Of a stretch of 64,000 nucleotides of DNA, positions 40,701-54,408 are shown piece after piece (position 1 is the stretch's first letter; each line of letters starts with the position of its first letter). The translations under genes and the position numbers were made by a program. The DNA comes from Taeniopygia guttata (Eukaryota > Chordata > Aves > Passeriformes > Estrildidae): positions 4,431,501 to 4,495,500 of the forward strand of contig NC_133034.1 of the NCBI RefSeq assembly GCF_048771995.1. Reading direction: 5' to 3'. The notes under the pieces are model-generated. The model ran no database searches. It saw only the letters and a list, made by a program, of their open reading frames with translations, and was not told the DNA's origin.

Positions 40701-43511
40701 TCTGAGCCAAACCAATTTGTCATTAATATTTACAAAGGGGACACAGTAACCAAACCAACTACCATGAAGTTTATAAACAGGTCAGGTCCCTCCTAGTCTC
40801 TTCCTTTTACTGCTACAGGTGGCAGAGGAAACACATAATATTCCCACTCTTAATGAGGGTGTAGGAGAACCTCAGCCTGATTTGGCAAAATCTGACTGGA
40901 TGATACACAGAACATATCCACCTAATTCTTTCAAATTCGTCTTTTTCAAACCTATTAATTTCCTTGGGATTTTTGCTGAGTCACACAAACAGAAGGAAAA
41001 CACAGCACAAATAACCGCTGTTAACTGCCAAGTGATAAAGAGATTTAGGGGAAAAAAGATAAAAATCACAGTTGAGTGGACAGAATAAAAAAAAAACAGA
41101 GAGGAAATTATCTTTAGCACAGAAGAAGGAATAGCCAAAACTGTAATAAATGTGCTTACCGTGAACTGAGTTACACAAGACAAATATCCTATTGAGGAGT
41201 GTTTGAAAGGGTTCCTAAGGTTTCCTAAAGGAAAATACTCTTCACACTCATTGCCAAAGTCCATTACAATCTGGAGCAATTATCGACTTCATAAGGCACT
41301 GAGCAGATGTGCAAAGTCTTGCACCAAAAATGAGCGACCTGGCTGCAAAAATGTCATTTTTGAAATCAAAAAGGGATCTCGGTCTTTTGAGGAGGCTCGT
41401 AACTGAAAAAAATAAACAGCGAAAATCTGAGTTGGCTCAGTTGTGCAAGAGTCCTGGTAAAAACTCACTAGTAAAAGCAAATTTAAGAAAATTAACAATA
41501 TTTGGCTCACTAAATACTGGGGCCACCTGTAAGCTGTCATCTTCACTTTGTCCCTTGAACCCTACAGAGCACTCAACGCCCACCCGAGTCATCACTTCTG
41601 CTTCATGAAATAAATGTGGCTCTGCTGAACCGTGGTGGCATTTCACCACCAGCAAACCAGGAACCTCTTCTCTGCTTTATTGCCTCTGAAAGACCTCAAA
41701 CATCACAGGTGACAGCACCAGATGAGCCTCAGAAATGACTTGATTTCCCATTTCCCCTAAACTTGGCAGGAAACCCACTTTGGAAGGCAGCTGATGGCAG
41801 CAGCACACAGCAACAAGCCAGAGGGATGTGCTGATGGACACAAATTGCCCGTTCCCACCTTTCTCTGAGGCAGCCCTTGCAGGAGCACAGAAATCTAAGG
41901 AGGGTGGAGGAGGAATAAAATCAAGAGGGATCCAAGGATCCATTGCCACCCTCTGCCGCAGGGCTGGGGAGTTGCTGCCTTCCCACCAAATTCAGGCCAC
42001 GCTCCCTTTTATCCAGCCCGCAGCCAGAGTTTTCCTTCAAGGAACCATTGTGCAAAGATGCAGAATGATAACATGTGCTCCAAGGTGTTTGAACCAGCCT
42101 GTTCAGTGCTGAACAAGGAAATTATCCTTCTTCTGCCTACTGAAAATCCTGAGTCAACTAAAGGCAGGCAAGGCAGCCGGCGGTGCATGCAAATCCGTGA
42201 GTCGGGGTGTATGTGCTTACTCATATTTCACCACCTAGCAGACACTCTTCAGCCTTTATTTTTATAGCTGAGGTTTTCTAAACATCAAAGGAGAATAGGG
42301 AAAAGGGCAAGTACGGAAAGTTTACAAGAAAATTAAAAAAAATAAAAAAAAAAAGGTCTGCATCTCATTGTTGAGATTCTCTCTTAATTAAAGCTGACAT
42401 TTACAGGCAGGGAGGGACCACACATTCCAGAGCAAAAGTTATTTGACTAAAGGCTGCCCTGCACGAGACACCTGTACAGCTTGGTGCATTTCTGTGTTAA
42501 TAAGAGCATTTCCTCCTCTTTAAACCGGAGATTCACCATGCAGGAGAGCTCTAAAAACCTCAGGCTGCTGGAAAAGTGCAGAAGGGTCACCAGTAACGCC
42601 AACACAGAACGAAAGCGCTTGGTTAACATTTTTATTTTACCCCAATATTATTGGGCAATAGTAAGACAAGGCCATGGCTTCCCCATCCAGATTAGAGGTA
42701 ACTGGAAAAAGAAGAGGTAACATGAAGTATTTGTGAGGGTGGCAGAACCAGAAACAATCCAAGGTTAAGGGATCTGGTACTCCCCCATCACACTGGTAGA
42801 GCTCTCAAATGCCAGCTAAGGGAAAAAGGAATAATAAGGGAGAAGACAAAGGGGAAAGATGAAACATCTCCCACCAGAAGAGCTCTCTTTTTCACAGGCA
42901 CTCAGAACAGAGCTCTTTGTTTCTCTCTAGTGGCTGCCCAAGGCCTGCTCCAACCACAGTAACCAGTAGACAGTGGGAACTTCAGCTCAGCAGAGCAGTC
43001 CTGGGGCCAAACTTTGATTCTTCTTACAGGAGTGCCAACCTGCCACAAAATGCCACAGGGGGAAAATCCCAAGGGACACAGTACAGCTGCTGATCACATA
43101 GCCACAGCCCCTGGGAAAGGTTCAGCAGTTTGCTGAAACCCCTGCATGACACAAGCTCAAGACGCTTCCTTTCTCATACCACACTGGACACAAACCCTGC
43201 AGAGGGCGGGCAAAGGCTTCAACAAATCAAAAGCAGGAGCTGAAAATACCACAAGCACTTGAGCATGGCAAAAACAAACCCCACTCCAGAGATGGCTCTG
43301 GTGGACACAGCTCATTTCCCAAGTGTATTCCAGCAGCACCACAGAAACAGAGACCATTTGTCCTGAGAGAGCTTTATTCCATTTGTGTCACAACAGACTA
43401 CACTGACTTCTCCACACATGGAAACTTCTACAGGACTAGGGTTCCCTGCAGCATCCCACTCCTGCACCAGGAAGTTCACTGCTGACAGCTGGGTAAGCTG
43501 CTTGTGGAAGG

Positions 43512-43970
43512 GACCATAAAGCTCAGCTCATTCCATCTCCACCATGGGCAGGGACACCTTCCACTGTCCCAGGTTACTCCAAACCCTGTCCAGCCTGGCC
43601 TTGAACACTTCCAGGGATCCAGGGGCAGCCACAGCTTCTCTGGGCACCCTGTGCCAGGCCTCACCACCCTCCCAGGGAAGAACTTCCCAATATCCCATCT
43701 AAACCTCTTCTCTTTTATTCTAAAACCATTCCACGCTGTACTGTGTAAAAAGCCTCTCTCTCCTTTTTATAATCCACCTTTAGACACTGGAAGGTCTCCT
43801 CTGGAGCCTTCTCCAGGCTGGAGACCCCCTGCTCTCCCAGCCTGTGTCCAGAGCAGAGAAGCTCCAGCTCTCAGAGCATCTCCCCAGGCTACTCTGGACT
43901 TACTTTAACAGGTCCATGTTTCTTCTGCTGAGGACTCCAGAGCACAATGCAATATTCCCAGTGGGATCTT
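43512..43970 (-). repeat. CR1 LINE fragment (about 460 bp, the longest minus-orientation copy)
   Basis: Reverse CR1: CCATGGGCAGGGACACCTTC, CCTTGAACACTTCCAGGGAT, CTTCTCCAGGCTGGA and then GAGGACTCCAGAGCACAATG. It reaches further into the element than the other copies. Confidence 0.9.
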
Positions 43971-46737
43971 TTCATTAAATGAGACTGCAACACACTCAGG
44001 AAGGATCACCCCAATATTTCCCTGCCAACAGCAGCTCAGGAAGGAATAAGATCTTGGTAAAATACTCTCAGAGCTTGGTGGTGAAGCCATGCTCACACTT
44101 GTGCCAAGTGTCTGCACAAGTGTGTCAGTTCTGTCACATCTTCCTTACACTGGTGAGGTTTGAAGTTTTACAGATTTTATACAAGGACACAACCCATTAT
44201 TTTATTTTTTCCTGGCATATTTGGGTCTATTAGGAGAGGTGAAGTACCTAGATGAGGTATCCAACCAATTCTGCAGCCAGCGCAGAGCACCCCAGGCAAC
44301 TCCCTCCCTGTTATTTCAAGACAAAATAAACAACACTAAAAGTACAAAGCACAGCTGCCACAAATTCAAATTATCCTGAATTCTCAGACACAAATCTGAA
44401 CATTAGACCTGAATTCCTCAACAGAAAAACTAAATACTGTAATAATGTTTTCCTTAAAAAAGGGGGAAATGAGCAAGACAGAGGTGCTCTGGAAATCACT
44501 CGCTGCAGTTCACACCCCAGTGTCACTCGAGTTGTGACACTGCCAGAGTTTTCCTTGTGTGCTCTTACAGATTTCCTGCTTTAAAATTACTTGCACACAT
44601 ATAAGCAACACATTCACTTACAGCTTAATGCAGCAAATTCCAATGAAGTTTGGGGTAATGTTCTTGTATGCCTTTCAGGGAGCCAGAGCACTCATTTGGA
44701 CACTGGAAATAACCATTTCCACTTAAAATGCTGGCTGCCAGAATGAGTTTTTAAACTAACTTTCTGATTTTTCTTTTTTAAGTTATTCCTTGTAAAACTA
44801 CCTCTCTCACTCTTCTTGCCCATAAACAGGTTTTTATCTGAAATGCCAAAAAAACCAAATCCAAACCAACTAGAACTGTACACAGGCTACACATCAAAAT
44901 ATATTAAACAGCCAGAAAAAGCCTGAAACTATATCATAATTCAAAATATATAAATAATTCTTATGCTGATGTGGAAATTGATTTTTACCAAGCCTACAGG
45001 ACAAGTACAGGAGCCAGTAAGTAGGGAAAAAATATGAAAAGCCCCAAGATTTGTGTTAATGTGATTACCCCATACACTACTTACAATTTGCAAATCACAT
45101 GTATGGTAAAAATGCCCCAAACATAGATATTTTTAAAAATGTACAATGATTTAAACACCAATTGTGAGTGGTTAAACAAACTGAATTTTCCAAGTGATTT
45201 AATATATCCCACCATTATTAGTACACTTTGAGGGAGTTACAATCCATGGCTGTTTATATACGATACAGGAGAACCACAGCCACAAAAATTTATTTTACAG
45301 CTCAAGAATTAAATACTTTTTAAAGAATAAAAATACAAAATTAAGAACACAGTTACCAACTGAATACAGAAGGCCTGTGAAAACTACAACCAGGAAGGAT
45401 AACCAGCACCCTGGGATTCTGAAGAGCTTCCAAAGGAAGCTGCCAAGTTAAAATAATATTAAAACAGTTGACAAAACATAATACTGCACTCAGAAAGCTG
45501 TAGAAGACTGGAAAAAAATCTACTTATATTGTTGTACAAATTCTGAGTTTAACATGTAAGCATAGGTAAGTGTGCCTGTTCATTAATCAGTGAATGGCAT
45601 TCCTATAGGCAGAATTACAAGATTCCAGTGAAATATGACAGAGCAGGAGTAAAGCTCCAGAAAATGCATTTTCATGAGACTCAGGCATTTGCACACCAAA
45701 AGAATGCAGCTCTCAGACCTTGCTCTACCTTATTCTCTTGCCCCAATAACAGCTGTGCAATTCTAGAGCACATGAAGATGTTTGTGAGGGTGAGACTGAG
45801 CTCATATAAAACAGAGCACCAAGTCCAATGTCTGACAGCCACAGAAAACAAACTCAGCAACAACACAGAAGTGTCTGTCCATGATGTCTTCACACACAGA
45901 CACCACCCCAATTCCAAATTAGAGCTATTTATTTTAAATAAGAGAGACAGCACTTATTTGAGGTGTCCAATTCCACTGCAAGGGATGCATGATGATAAAT
46001 ATGGAAAAACATCAGATATCAAAGCTCTGCCTTCACCTCCAGCCTCACTGAGCCCTCATCACAGGAATGTGAGGGGAGGCAGCATCAATAATCCATTCCT
46101 TCAGCCAGAAGAACACAAACAGCAGCCCAAGCAAATCCTGAGCCACATCCCAGCTCCAAAAATCCATTTAACAGAGTCCTCGCCCAAAGCTGGTACCCAT
46201 CACAATGACACTGCAGTCACCACATGGGTGACTGCAACTCACATCACCCAGCCCAACAATCTGATGCCTTCCACATCTTCCTCTTTTTAATTCACAATAC
46301 CAGTAGCTGCTACCAGCAAGGGTGAGCATAGAAACAAAGGCATAAAACATTTTTGCTGCAATAAATGAGCATGGAAGGCTTACATTTTGTGTGTTTATGA
46401 AAATCCAAATGCATGCATTTTTTAACTTAAGAAAAGTTATTGTCTTCATAAATGTTATTGTAACTATGGAAGAAGGCCATACCTTTAGAATTGGTCAGCT
46501 TTCCAAGAGTTTGTCATCTAAAGGAAAATTTTCTCAGGTCCTTTCAATTGTTAAAAAAAAAAAAAAACAGGAAGCAAATTTCAGTAAGCCATTTCAATAG
46601 AGTAAAACAAGAGATAAAGATCTCTATTAAAGTTGGCAGCAAAGACAGAGCCCACAGAGTATCAGTCTGAGCAGTCCCTTGTCACCAGCCTGTCCCACTC
46701 TGCTCACTGGGAAATGGCCCATCATCCACTGCCAACC

Positions 46738-46895
46738 AGCTGTGGCTGCCCCTGGATCCCTGCAAGTGTCCCAGGCCAGGCTGGACAGGGCTGGAAGCAA
46801 CCTGGGACAGTGGGAGGTGTCCCTGCACGTGGCAGGGGGTGACACTGGATGGACTTTAAGGTCCCTTCCAACCCAAACCATCCTGGGACTCTACA
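46738..46895 (+). repeat. CR1 LINE 3'-end fragment
   Basis: CR1 blocks GATCCCTGCAAGTGTCCCAG, GGCCAGGCTGGACAGGG and CCTTCCAACCCAAACCATCC. Confidence 0.9.
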
Positions 46896-49800
46896 ACCAG
46901 GTATGTGTGAGAGCAGAGGCAGTGAGTAAGGAACCAAAAGAAAGCACTGATCCTCATCTCATTTAGTAAATAAAAACATGACCAAGAGAAAGGGACAATA
47001 AAGACCTCAAGTGCTGAGGATTATTGACAAGTTATTTGACAAAATCCCTCAGGGTTGGGCAGCAAAAGCTGCTTCAGTAGTGCAGGACACATGGTCACTC
47101 TTGTTAAGCAAAGCAGCGTGGAAGGAAAGTCACATCTACACCAAATCTTGACCAAGATCCTCAAAACAAAGAATTCTCCAGTTGAGATGTGTTTAAATTT
47201 AGAAAGCTGCATCTCACTCTGGTCCATGGGCTTCAGAAGTGCTGAGGAAGTAAAGTGCATCCACGATCAGTCTCTCAGCCAAGCGCGAGCAGGCATAAAG
47301 GTGCTGCCAAAGACTTACAGCCGAAGCTCTTCAATCCCAGAGCAAGAGAGATCTCCAAGGAGCCCTGCCCAAAGCGTTACTAGATAAAGCTCAGTGCCAA
47401 CCATGTATCTGACAAGTCTTTAGAAGCAATGAGGGAATGAAAAAAAAAGTCATTTAAATCCTGATGGTGTTCACAAAAATTTTGTTTCGCAGGAGTAACA
47501 GTCATCACTACCACACATTAAACTGAATTAAAAATCATTTCATCTCAGTATTTTCACTTATTCTTCATTCTTTCAGTTTATTCCCTAACCCCTCATTCTA
47601 ATTCTTTTAAGACACTAAAACTTTATTATATGAGATGTTCCAAGTTCTGGTCAGATTGATGTGGATGTATAGGTTCACCAGAAGTCTTAACTTCTTCCAC
47701 AGCAAAACTCCATCCAGGTTTACCAAGACTGAGTACATTTCCTTATGTTGCAAAAAGACTTTCCATCATGCACACAACAAGCCAAGGAGAATGAGAATTA
47801 TGCCTCTCAGAAGTAAAATATTTTACAGTGGAATAATTATTAATGAACAAGGAAATAAAAGACATCACAACCACACATTAAAACACACAGCCCTGCATGT
47901 GAAGAAATCACCCAAACCAGCTCTACTGAACTATCCTGAATTTTTATTTTCCATTTCCAGCAGCTACCTCGGAAAATAATATATATCTAAAAATCTCAAC
48001 ACCAATTCCCTCTAAAAATACATATATAAAAATATAAAATCCTTGTAAATAGGCCCAAAAGGGCTGAAAAGCAGTGTTCACAAAAGCAGCAAGTCCTCAG
48101 CCAACACATACTTTGGTTACTGCGAAATAGCCTCATCCCAAAAATCAGGAGGAGGAACTTGCCTGAATTTCCTGGCTGCAGCAGTCAAGGCTCTCTTTAC
48201 CACAAAGAATTACTTCCTAAACTTGGGCACTGGTATCAAAGAGCCTTAGCACGTTGGCATCAGATTAAAATTAACTGTTCTTGCTGCTAAAGAGCTTTGA
48301 AAATCCCAGACTCCACTCTTCTCTTTGCTTTTTCCACTTAAGGGGTAGAAGCAGAAAATATTTCACACTTGGTGATAATGCCCCAGCTCTGACAAATCAA
48401 AGATTTCACATAATTTATTTTTATAGTAGTGACAGCTAGCACTTCACACATTGAAAATAAAAGGCTGTTTCAAAGCCAAAAATCATTTAACAACATTAGG
48501 GACCTATTTGCTATGCCACAAAAAACGATGGCGGTATTTTGTGAGAACCTGTTCATTTTTGTGTGTTTGATCTGAAGCAGCATTCCCAAAAGCTCAGCAA
48601 ACACGTGAAAAAGGCAGGAGGAGCAGAAAGCCAGAAACACTCCGAGGTTGTTACAAAGCATTAGTGTCAGATCACTCAGCAACATTCCCAAGCCAAGTTT
48701 AACATCAGGGATTCCTCTTCCAGCAGCCAATTCCCTGACCTGCATCCCCACACGCAGCGACTTTGGGATGACTGGAATAACTGGTCTGGGGCCAGGGGGA
48801 TGGCAAAACCCAAACTGTGGCTGGTGCCACTTGTCCAGGTGGCCCCAAGGAACAAATTCATGGTCACGTATTTTTGTCGAAATTAATGCCAGCAGGTGGA
48901 TTTAATGTCCTGGTAAAATCTCAAGCACTCAGCTTATGTAACACAAGTATGAAATACCAAGTTTACCTTTAAGTAATGGTTTTGAATTTTAAAAGTTGCT
49001 CACTTTCAAAGGTTAACTGGTTATTTTTCACCATGAAGCAGGTAATTCACAAGCTGAAGCCTCTGCCAATGAGCTATTTCCACAAGAATCTGCCCAGCCA
49101 GGAGCCCAAATCCCCAGATCCCTTTAAACAGCCTTTTGCTGCAGAGAGGCTTAGGGGAAAGATAGTGTCATTCTTCCAGGTTCTCACTTTACTGGAAACC
49201 TTTTCAAGAGGAAATGGGTTAAATATTCAAAGGTGACTTTAAAAAGCACCTTCCAGGAGCAGCTTTTTATTGCTTTTGTCCATGAGATACCTCTGCTAGC
49301 TAAAGCAGTTCTAAAATGACTGTAAATGAAAAAACTAATACAACGCAGAGTAGAAAGCATCCAATTTCTCAAATAAACCCCACACTATCAGATAACTCTA
49401 ATTTTACTCGTTAAAGAAGCTGTGGGAAAGCTGTCAGTGGGTACACACTGAGTCAAACATCCAGCACCTAAACAGGAAGCAGAAAACTTTAGGGGAAAAA
49501 AAAAAAAGTAGAAGTTGAACTGAAAAAACTTTTCAGTGTATTTCCATTCCTTACTACACCTGCCAGCTGCCCTCACTCTCATTCACATGATGTTAAATCC
49601 CTCTCTTAACACTGAGCACCACTTAAATCACACACCACTGCCCCAATATGTTGGCTCCTTCCCACAGCTGCTTCTGTGTCAAATCAAACTACAGAATTAA
49701 AAATATCAAAGTAACTCCTTTCAAGATATAAACCAACTTTTGCTAATTAGCTGAGAGAACAGTCCCGACCTAAGATGCAAATATCATTCAGCTTTGGGCT

Positions 49801-52800
49801 ACACCAACACCAATGCTGGGCTCAGATTTTTTGGGAAACAGTGATCTATCAATTATACAAAGCCCTCAGTATTTCCATGAGTATTAAAACTATTGTATTT
49901 CCCTAGTAAAATGTATTCATTCAAACAATTTTAAGCACCAATACAGCAGTAGAGACTGAAGTGAAGATTTTTAAAAGCATTTTCAAATCCACAAACAGAA
50001 ATTAGATGTATCCATCTGAGAATTTCAAAATCCAGTTGTTTTACCTGAAGGTAAAGAGCTGCCTCACCAATTTGTGGAGCATTTCAATGTACTGGAACCT
50101 TTAGAGAGCATGAGGAAATCCTACTATGAATTCACAATATATCTAACCAGAATTTATCTCAACAGAAAAACTGAAAATCACTTTTAGGTCATCTTCTTAA
50201 CACTTACATTCCTGCCTGCCAGATGAGACATTTTCAAGGCTTAGTTAATCCCCATTTCCAGCTGAGAAATTAGAAATAAGCTGAGAAAACATTAAGAATT
50301 ATCCACTTACAAAAACAGCAAGTCAGATAGAGAACAAGAATCAAAACCAGCATTTCCAGCTCTCAGTGGCAGACACTGCCCACTACATCAGTCAAAATAC
50401 AACCACTGGAAGTGTGTATTTTTTCTTTAAAGGAAACAACTTTAGCAGCTTTGGGTAAAATTGTGCTCTGAGTTCTCACAAACCCTGAGTAGTGAAATAA
50501 GCCTGGAATTAAGCGTTGAGCTCCATTTGCACTTCATACCTAGTGGGTCACTAGGACATTTCTCCTCACCTGAAAGCGTCTACTACTCTTACCACCTGCA
50601 TTTAAATGCAAATAAGAGCTTTCAAAAGTCTTATCAAGCTCAAGACGCAGGAAAGCACAGCACGATAAGAATCCTGAGGCCTCCAGGGAACACTGCAGAG
50701 TTTCCTTGCTAAAAGGAACAGTGCCCTGCCCAAGGGCTTCTTGTCCTTTGCCCCCAGGTGAGTACTCCGGACTCCTCCTTCCCCAGCTCCTCCTGCCAGC
50801 TGGCAGGAGATGCTGCCTCCTCCATGCTGCCTTCCTGCCCACATTGCCCTTGCCAAGAGGCAGAACCAATCCAGCTCAGCATTAACTGGACTTTTATCTT
50901 TCCTGGGAGCCAGCCTGGCACCCAGGCTATCTCTGGGAGGGCAAGCAGCAACCTCAGCAGTGGCAACCAATTTCAAGGCACCTGCAAAGGTTCAGTCCCT
51001 GGCACTGCCAGGGCTGGCACAAACCTCTCTGAAAGGACACCGTGCCCTCCAAGCCCAGGGCTAGACAGTCACGTTTCATTCAGGGAGGTGGTGCCTGCAT
51101 GGAAACTGAAAATGGAGCATGGCACATCCCAGCCCCAAGGAGTGCCTTTGCTTTGATCGTGCTCCCAGAAAAAGAAGGGAAAGCTCCACAACCACCTTAC
51201 CTGTGCCAGGATGAATGGAACCCAGGGTGCCTGGCTGCTCATGGCCCCTCCTTCCCCTCGCTCTGCCATCACCAGGCCCTGCTCCATCTCCCCACGGGTG
51301 CCTGGGAGCCTCAGTGTCCCGGTGTGGGAGGCAGGACTCGGAGCTCTGCTGCTGCTGTCCCTGGGCCGGGCCATCCCGAGCAGCCTCTGGGACTCTGGGC
51401 TTGTTTGCAGAACAAAGAGCTGCTTCACAGACACCTCAGGAACCGTGTGTGTTGTGAGCAAGAGAAAACACTGGCACAAACCTCAGAGCACAGAAACCTC
51501 CTCACGCACAAAACAGATAAAAGGAGGAAAAACCCAAACAAAACCAACCCAAGACAGATGTGAGGGCTCTGAAGCAGAAGTATCTTACTAATAACACACA
51601 GACCTACTACAGCTTTTCTTGTCACAAGAACAAAACCTGCAGCATCAAGCAACACCCTTAATTATGAAGTTATTTTCAAACCAAAGGTGCTTGAATAATT
51701 TCCCCCTTTAAACACAACCAGAACGTTGACCAACAACAACCCAAGTTTAAAAACTTGGGATTTTAAAAGGGTATTAGTTTAAAACGTGCCCAAGATTGGA
51801 GCTGCCTTACATGGCTGAAGGATCCACCCACCTAGCCCAGCATCCAGCCCAGAGAGGGAGCACGAGCAGGTACCTGCAGGAATAAACTCCCACTGTTGGT
51901 CAAAGGTCCAAGCTGTATCCCAGCACAAATTTCATCCCAGTAAATCTGCCTCTGACAAGCAGCTGCCCAGCAGAGCACAAGCCTCAGATGCACTGAATAA
52001 GCTGCATGGTGATAAAAAGTGCAAAATATACAGAGCCAATATTCCAGAGTCAATGGCCTGGCATTTTTGTTTTAACAACCACCTTTGTACAAAGACCAGC
52101 CAAATTCCATATGCAACTTAGCACAGAAAATCCAAGTTACTCTCCCTCAAGCATTTGTGTTCTGCCCTCCAGAACTGCAGTATCCAACCAGCAAACTCTA
52201 GAATGAGGTTTTTCCTGCCTCTAAAATACATTACCCAGAGCATTTTGTTTAAAGAGCTTTTACTATCTCAAAGATTCTACTCAAAAGCTCGTAAAACAAC
52301 GACTTTGCATTTTTGTATTTCTACTTTCCTTCTACTTTATCTCAGTCTGTATTAACCAAGCAGTTCCTGGTAACATATGCTTTAACCAGCCTCCACAATA
52401 TCCCCGTAAATTTAATTACTGTTGTCTCTAAAATGAATGAACTGAAGCACAAAGTAGCTAATCCCAGTTTTTTTAAGGAGATACCACTCCAGGACTCACA
52501 TTATGAGGACACTCCAACTGCAAAGCAAATCCTAGCCTCTCTGAGCAGGCATTGCTTCCAAAACTACCGAAAAAAAAATGGCAAAACTTGAGAATGACAG
52601 AAACGATAAAAACTTCACAATTTAACATGTTTGAATTGTACCTAACACTGCTATTACTGCAGGACCTCCAAAGCAATGTTTATATCACATATGCAGACAT
52701 CACTGGCTGTAGGGCAGCTCGTGAACCGCTTTATTTTGGCTACAGCAAAGCACAGCCTTGCTCCACGAAGGCAGCTGATGAACTCTCTGCTCCAAAATCA

Positions 52801-52884
52801 GCCTTTGGGCACTTGCCACATGGACCGGGCTACATCCAGCTTTACTCTCCTCACTCCCCACTGCCATTAACCTACTAAGAGAAC

Positions 52885-53095
52885 ATTTGGATCAGATGTT
52901 AGCAAGAAATTGTTCTCTGTGAGGGTGCTGAGGCTTTGGCACAGGGTACCCAGAGAAGCTGCAGCTGCTCCATCCCTGGCAGTGCCCAAGGCCAGGCTGG
53001 ACGGGACTTGGAGCAGCTGGGACAGTGGAAGTTGTCCCTGCCCATGGCAGGGATGGGGCCGGATGAGCTTTAAGGTCCCTTCCAACACCAACCTG
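52885..53095 (+). repeat. CR1 LINE 3'-end fragment at the edge of the PAK2 CpG island
   Basis: CR1 blocks GCAAGAAATTGTTCTCTGTG, GGCACAGGGTACCCAGAG and CCTTCCAACACCAACC. It abuts the CpG island that begins near 53150. Confidence 0.9.
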
Positions 53096-53149
53096 CTGCA
53101 TTTCTGTGCCTCTAACCCATCCTGCGTGGCGTTCGCGGGACGAGCACAG

Positions 53150-53830
53150 AGCTCAGCACGGAAACACAGCAGGAGCGGAGGCAGCTGTAAGCCCGGCGGG
53201 CGCGGAGCCCGGAGCAGCAGCAGCAGCAGCTTTTCCCAGCCCGGCCCGCCGGGGCTCTGACAGCCGGGGCCGAGCGCGGCGTTCCCGCAGCACCGGGGGC
53301 CGAGCGCGGCTCTCCCGCAGCACCGGGGCCCGCCCGGCCCGCTGCCCCCGGGGCTCGCCCGCTGCCCGCGGCGCTCCCGGCGGCGGAGGCCGAGGCGGGG
53401 CCCGCAGGAAGCGGGGCCGAGCGGCGGGGCCGGGCCGGGCCGGGCCGGGCGGCGGGGCCGGGCCGGGGCAGCGGCGGGACGGCGAGGGAAGGAGCGAGCG
53501 GCGATCCGCGGCCCGGGCGCGCCCGCCGCGGGCCCGGCCCCGCCGCCGCCGCACAAAGGGCGGGGGGCGCGGCCGGCAGGTGTGAGCGGACTCACCGGGT
53601 GCGGCGGCGCCGCCGCCTCGGCGGACGGACGGACGGAGGGCCGGACGGAGCGGGACTGAGCGGGGCGGCGGCGGCGGGACCGGGAGCCGGCGGGGCGGCG
53701 GCGGCGGGGCCGGAGGGGAAGCGGAACCGCCGCGCGTGGCCACAGCCCGCGGGGGCGGGGCGGAGCATTGCCGCGGGGGCACCGCCCGCCGTGCGCCGGA
53801 AGTGAGTCACCGCAGGGCATGACGGGAGTT
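53150..53830. promoter_or_regulatory. CpG island of the PAK2 promoter, first exon and 5' intron 1
   Basis: About 680 bp of very GC-rich, CpG-dense sequence covers the non-coding first exon and the first 450 bp of intron 1. It includes a (GGGCC)n run near 53426-53450 and GGCGGC tracts, with possible G-quadruplex or CCG-repeat character. Confidence 0.85.
53596..53795 (-). other. PAK2 non-coding first exon (5' limit approximate)
   Basis: A CCCG|GTGAGTCC donor at 53596/53595 lies in the CpG island, upstream of the ATG exon on the same strand. Its transcription start probably lies just below the ETS and ZNF143-type sites at 53796-53835, so the 5' limit is inferred. The exon contains CGGA tetranucleotide repeats near 53623-53637. 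Confidence 0.6.
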
Positions 53831-53835
53831 GTAGT
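53796..53835 (-). promoter_or_regulatory. PAK2 core promoter elements: ETS, AP-1 and ZNF143/THAP11-type site
   Basis: Plus-strand CCGGAAGTGA (53796-53805) is an ETS/GABP site. TGAGTCA (53803-53809) is an AP-1 consensus overlapping its end. On the minus strand, ACTACAACTCCCGTCATGCC (53835-53816) matches the ZNF143/THAP11 'ACTACAAYTCCC' promoter motif. All three lie within 40 bp at the edge of the CpG island. Confidence 0.65.
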
Positions 53836-53861
53836 CCGCTCCTTGCTGTGGGGAATGTCTT

Positions 53862-54408
53862 TTATACCTGTAAACTATATCTAGTATTTATGGTTCTTTA
53901 TTTGTAAATATATATATTGGTTCTTTATATCTATATATATTTTTATATATATAAATACAAATAATATATATTATTTTTATATATTTAAAATAAATATTAT
54001 TAACATAAAAATACAAATAATATATATTTCTATATTTTTAAATATATATTTTTTAAAATATATATTTCTCTAGATCACAGTCAGAGAAAAATAAGAGAAC
54101 TTGAGAGCATTTAAAAATTAATTATATATATATATAGAGTACAGATGAATAACATTTATATGACATGTTTTACAATAAATGTTATATATATCATATATAT
54201 AATGTGTGGTATAATAATATATATTGTATCTATAAAATACATATGTTTAATTTTTATATAAAATTAATATTATGCATAATATATTACACATAATAAATGT
54301 AACATTTATTATATAATATGTCTAAAATATAAATAGCATTTATTATATCATCTGTAATATATATTGTTTTATTATATATAAATATATAAATTATATGTAT
54401 AACATTTC
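53862..54408. repeat. AT-rich low-complexity block (about 0.55 kb)
   Basis: This is nearly pure A/T with many ATATATA, AAATATATA and TTATTATA runs. It begins only about 25 bp beyond the ZNF143-type site, so base composition switches abruptly from the CpG island. Confidence 0.95.

Larger units (their letters stand above)
33412..53595 (-). other. PAK2 intron 1 (about 20.2 kb)
   Basis: This joins the non-coding first exon to the ATG exon. Contents: a 47-bp three-copy tandem (36340-36480), CR1 fragments (about 37752-37803, 43512-43970, 46738-46895, 52885-53095), AT-rich dinucleotide tracts (35245-35318), homopolymer runs, and the 3' half of the CpG island (about 53150-53595). Open frames of up to 220 codons (45628-46290 +) show no domain and start at a non-ATG codon. 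No other gene is supported. Confidence 0.75.

Noticed and set aside
45628-46290. 220-codon open frame on the + strand in PAK2 intron 1
   Set aside because: It begins at a non-ATG codon, shows no domain, signal or codon structure that I recognise, and has no nearby promoter or splice context. The length is possible by chance in a 20-kb intron.
52867-53820. 317-codon minus-strand open frame through the PAK2 CpG island
   Set aside because: It is low-complexity Pro/Arg/Ala translation of a CpG island and a CR1 fragment. The real use of this region is a promoter and non-coding exon with a GT donor at 53595.
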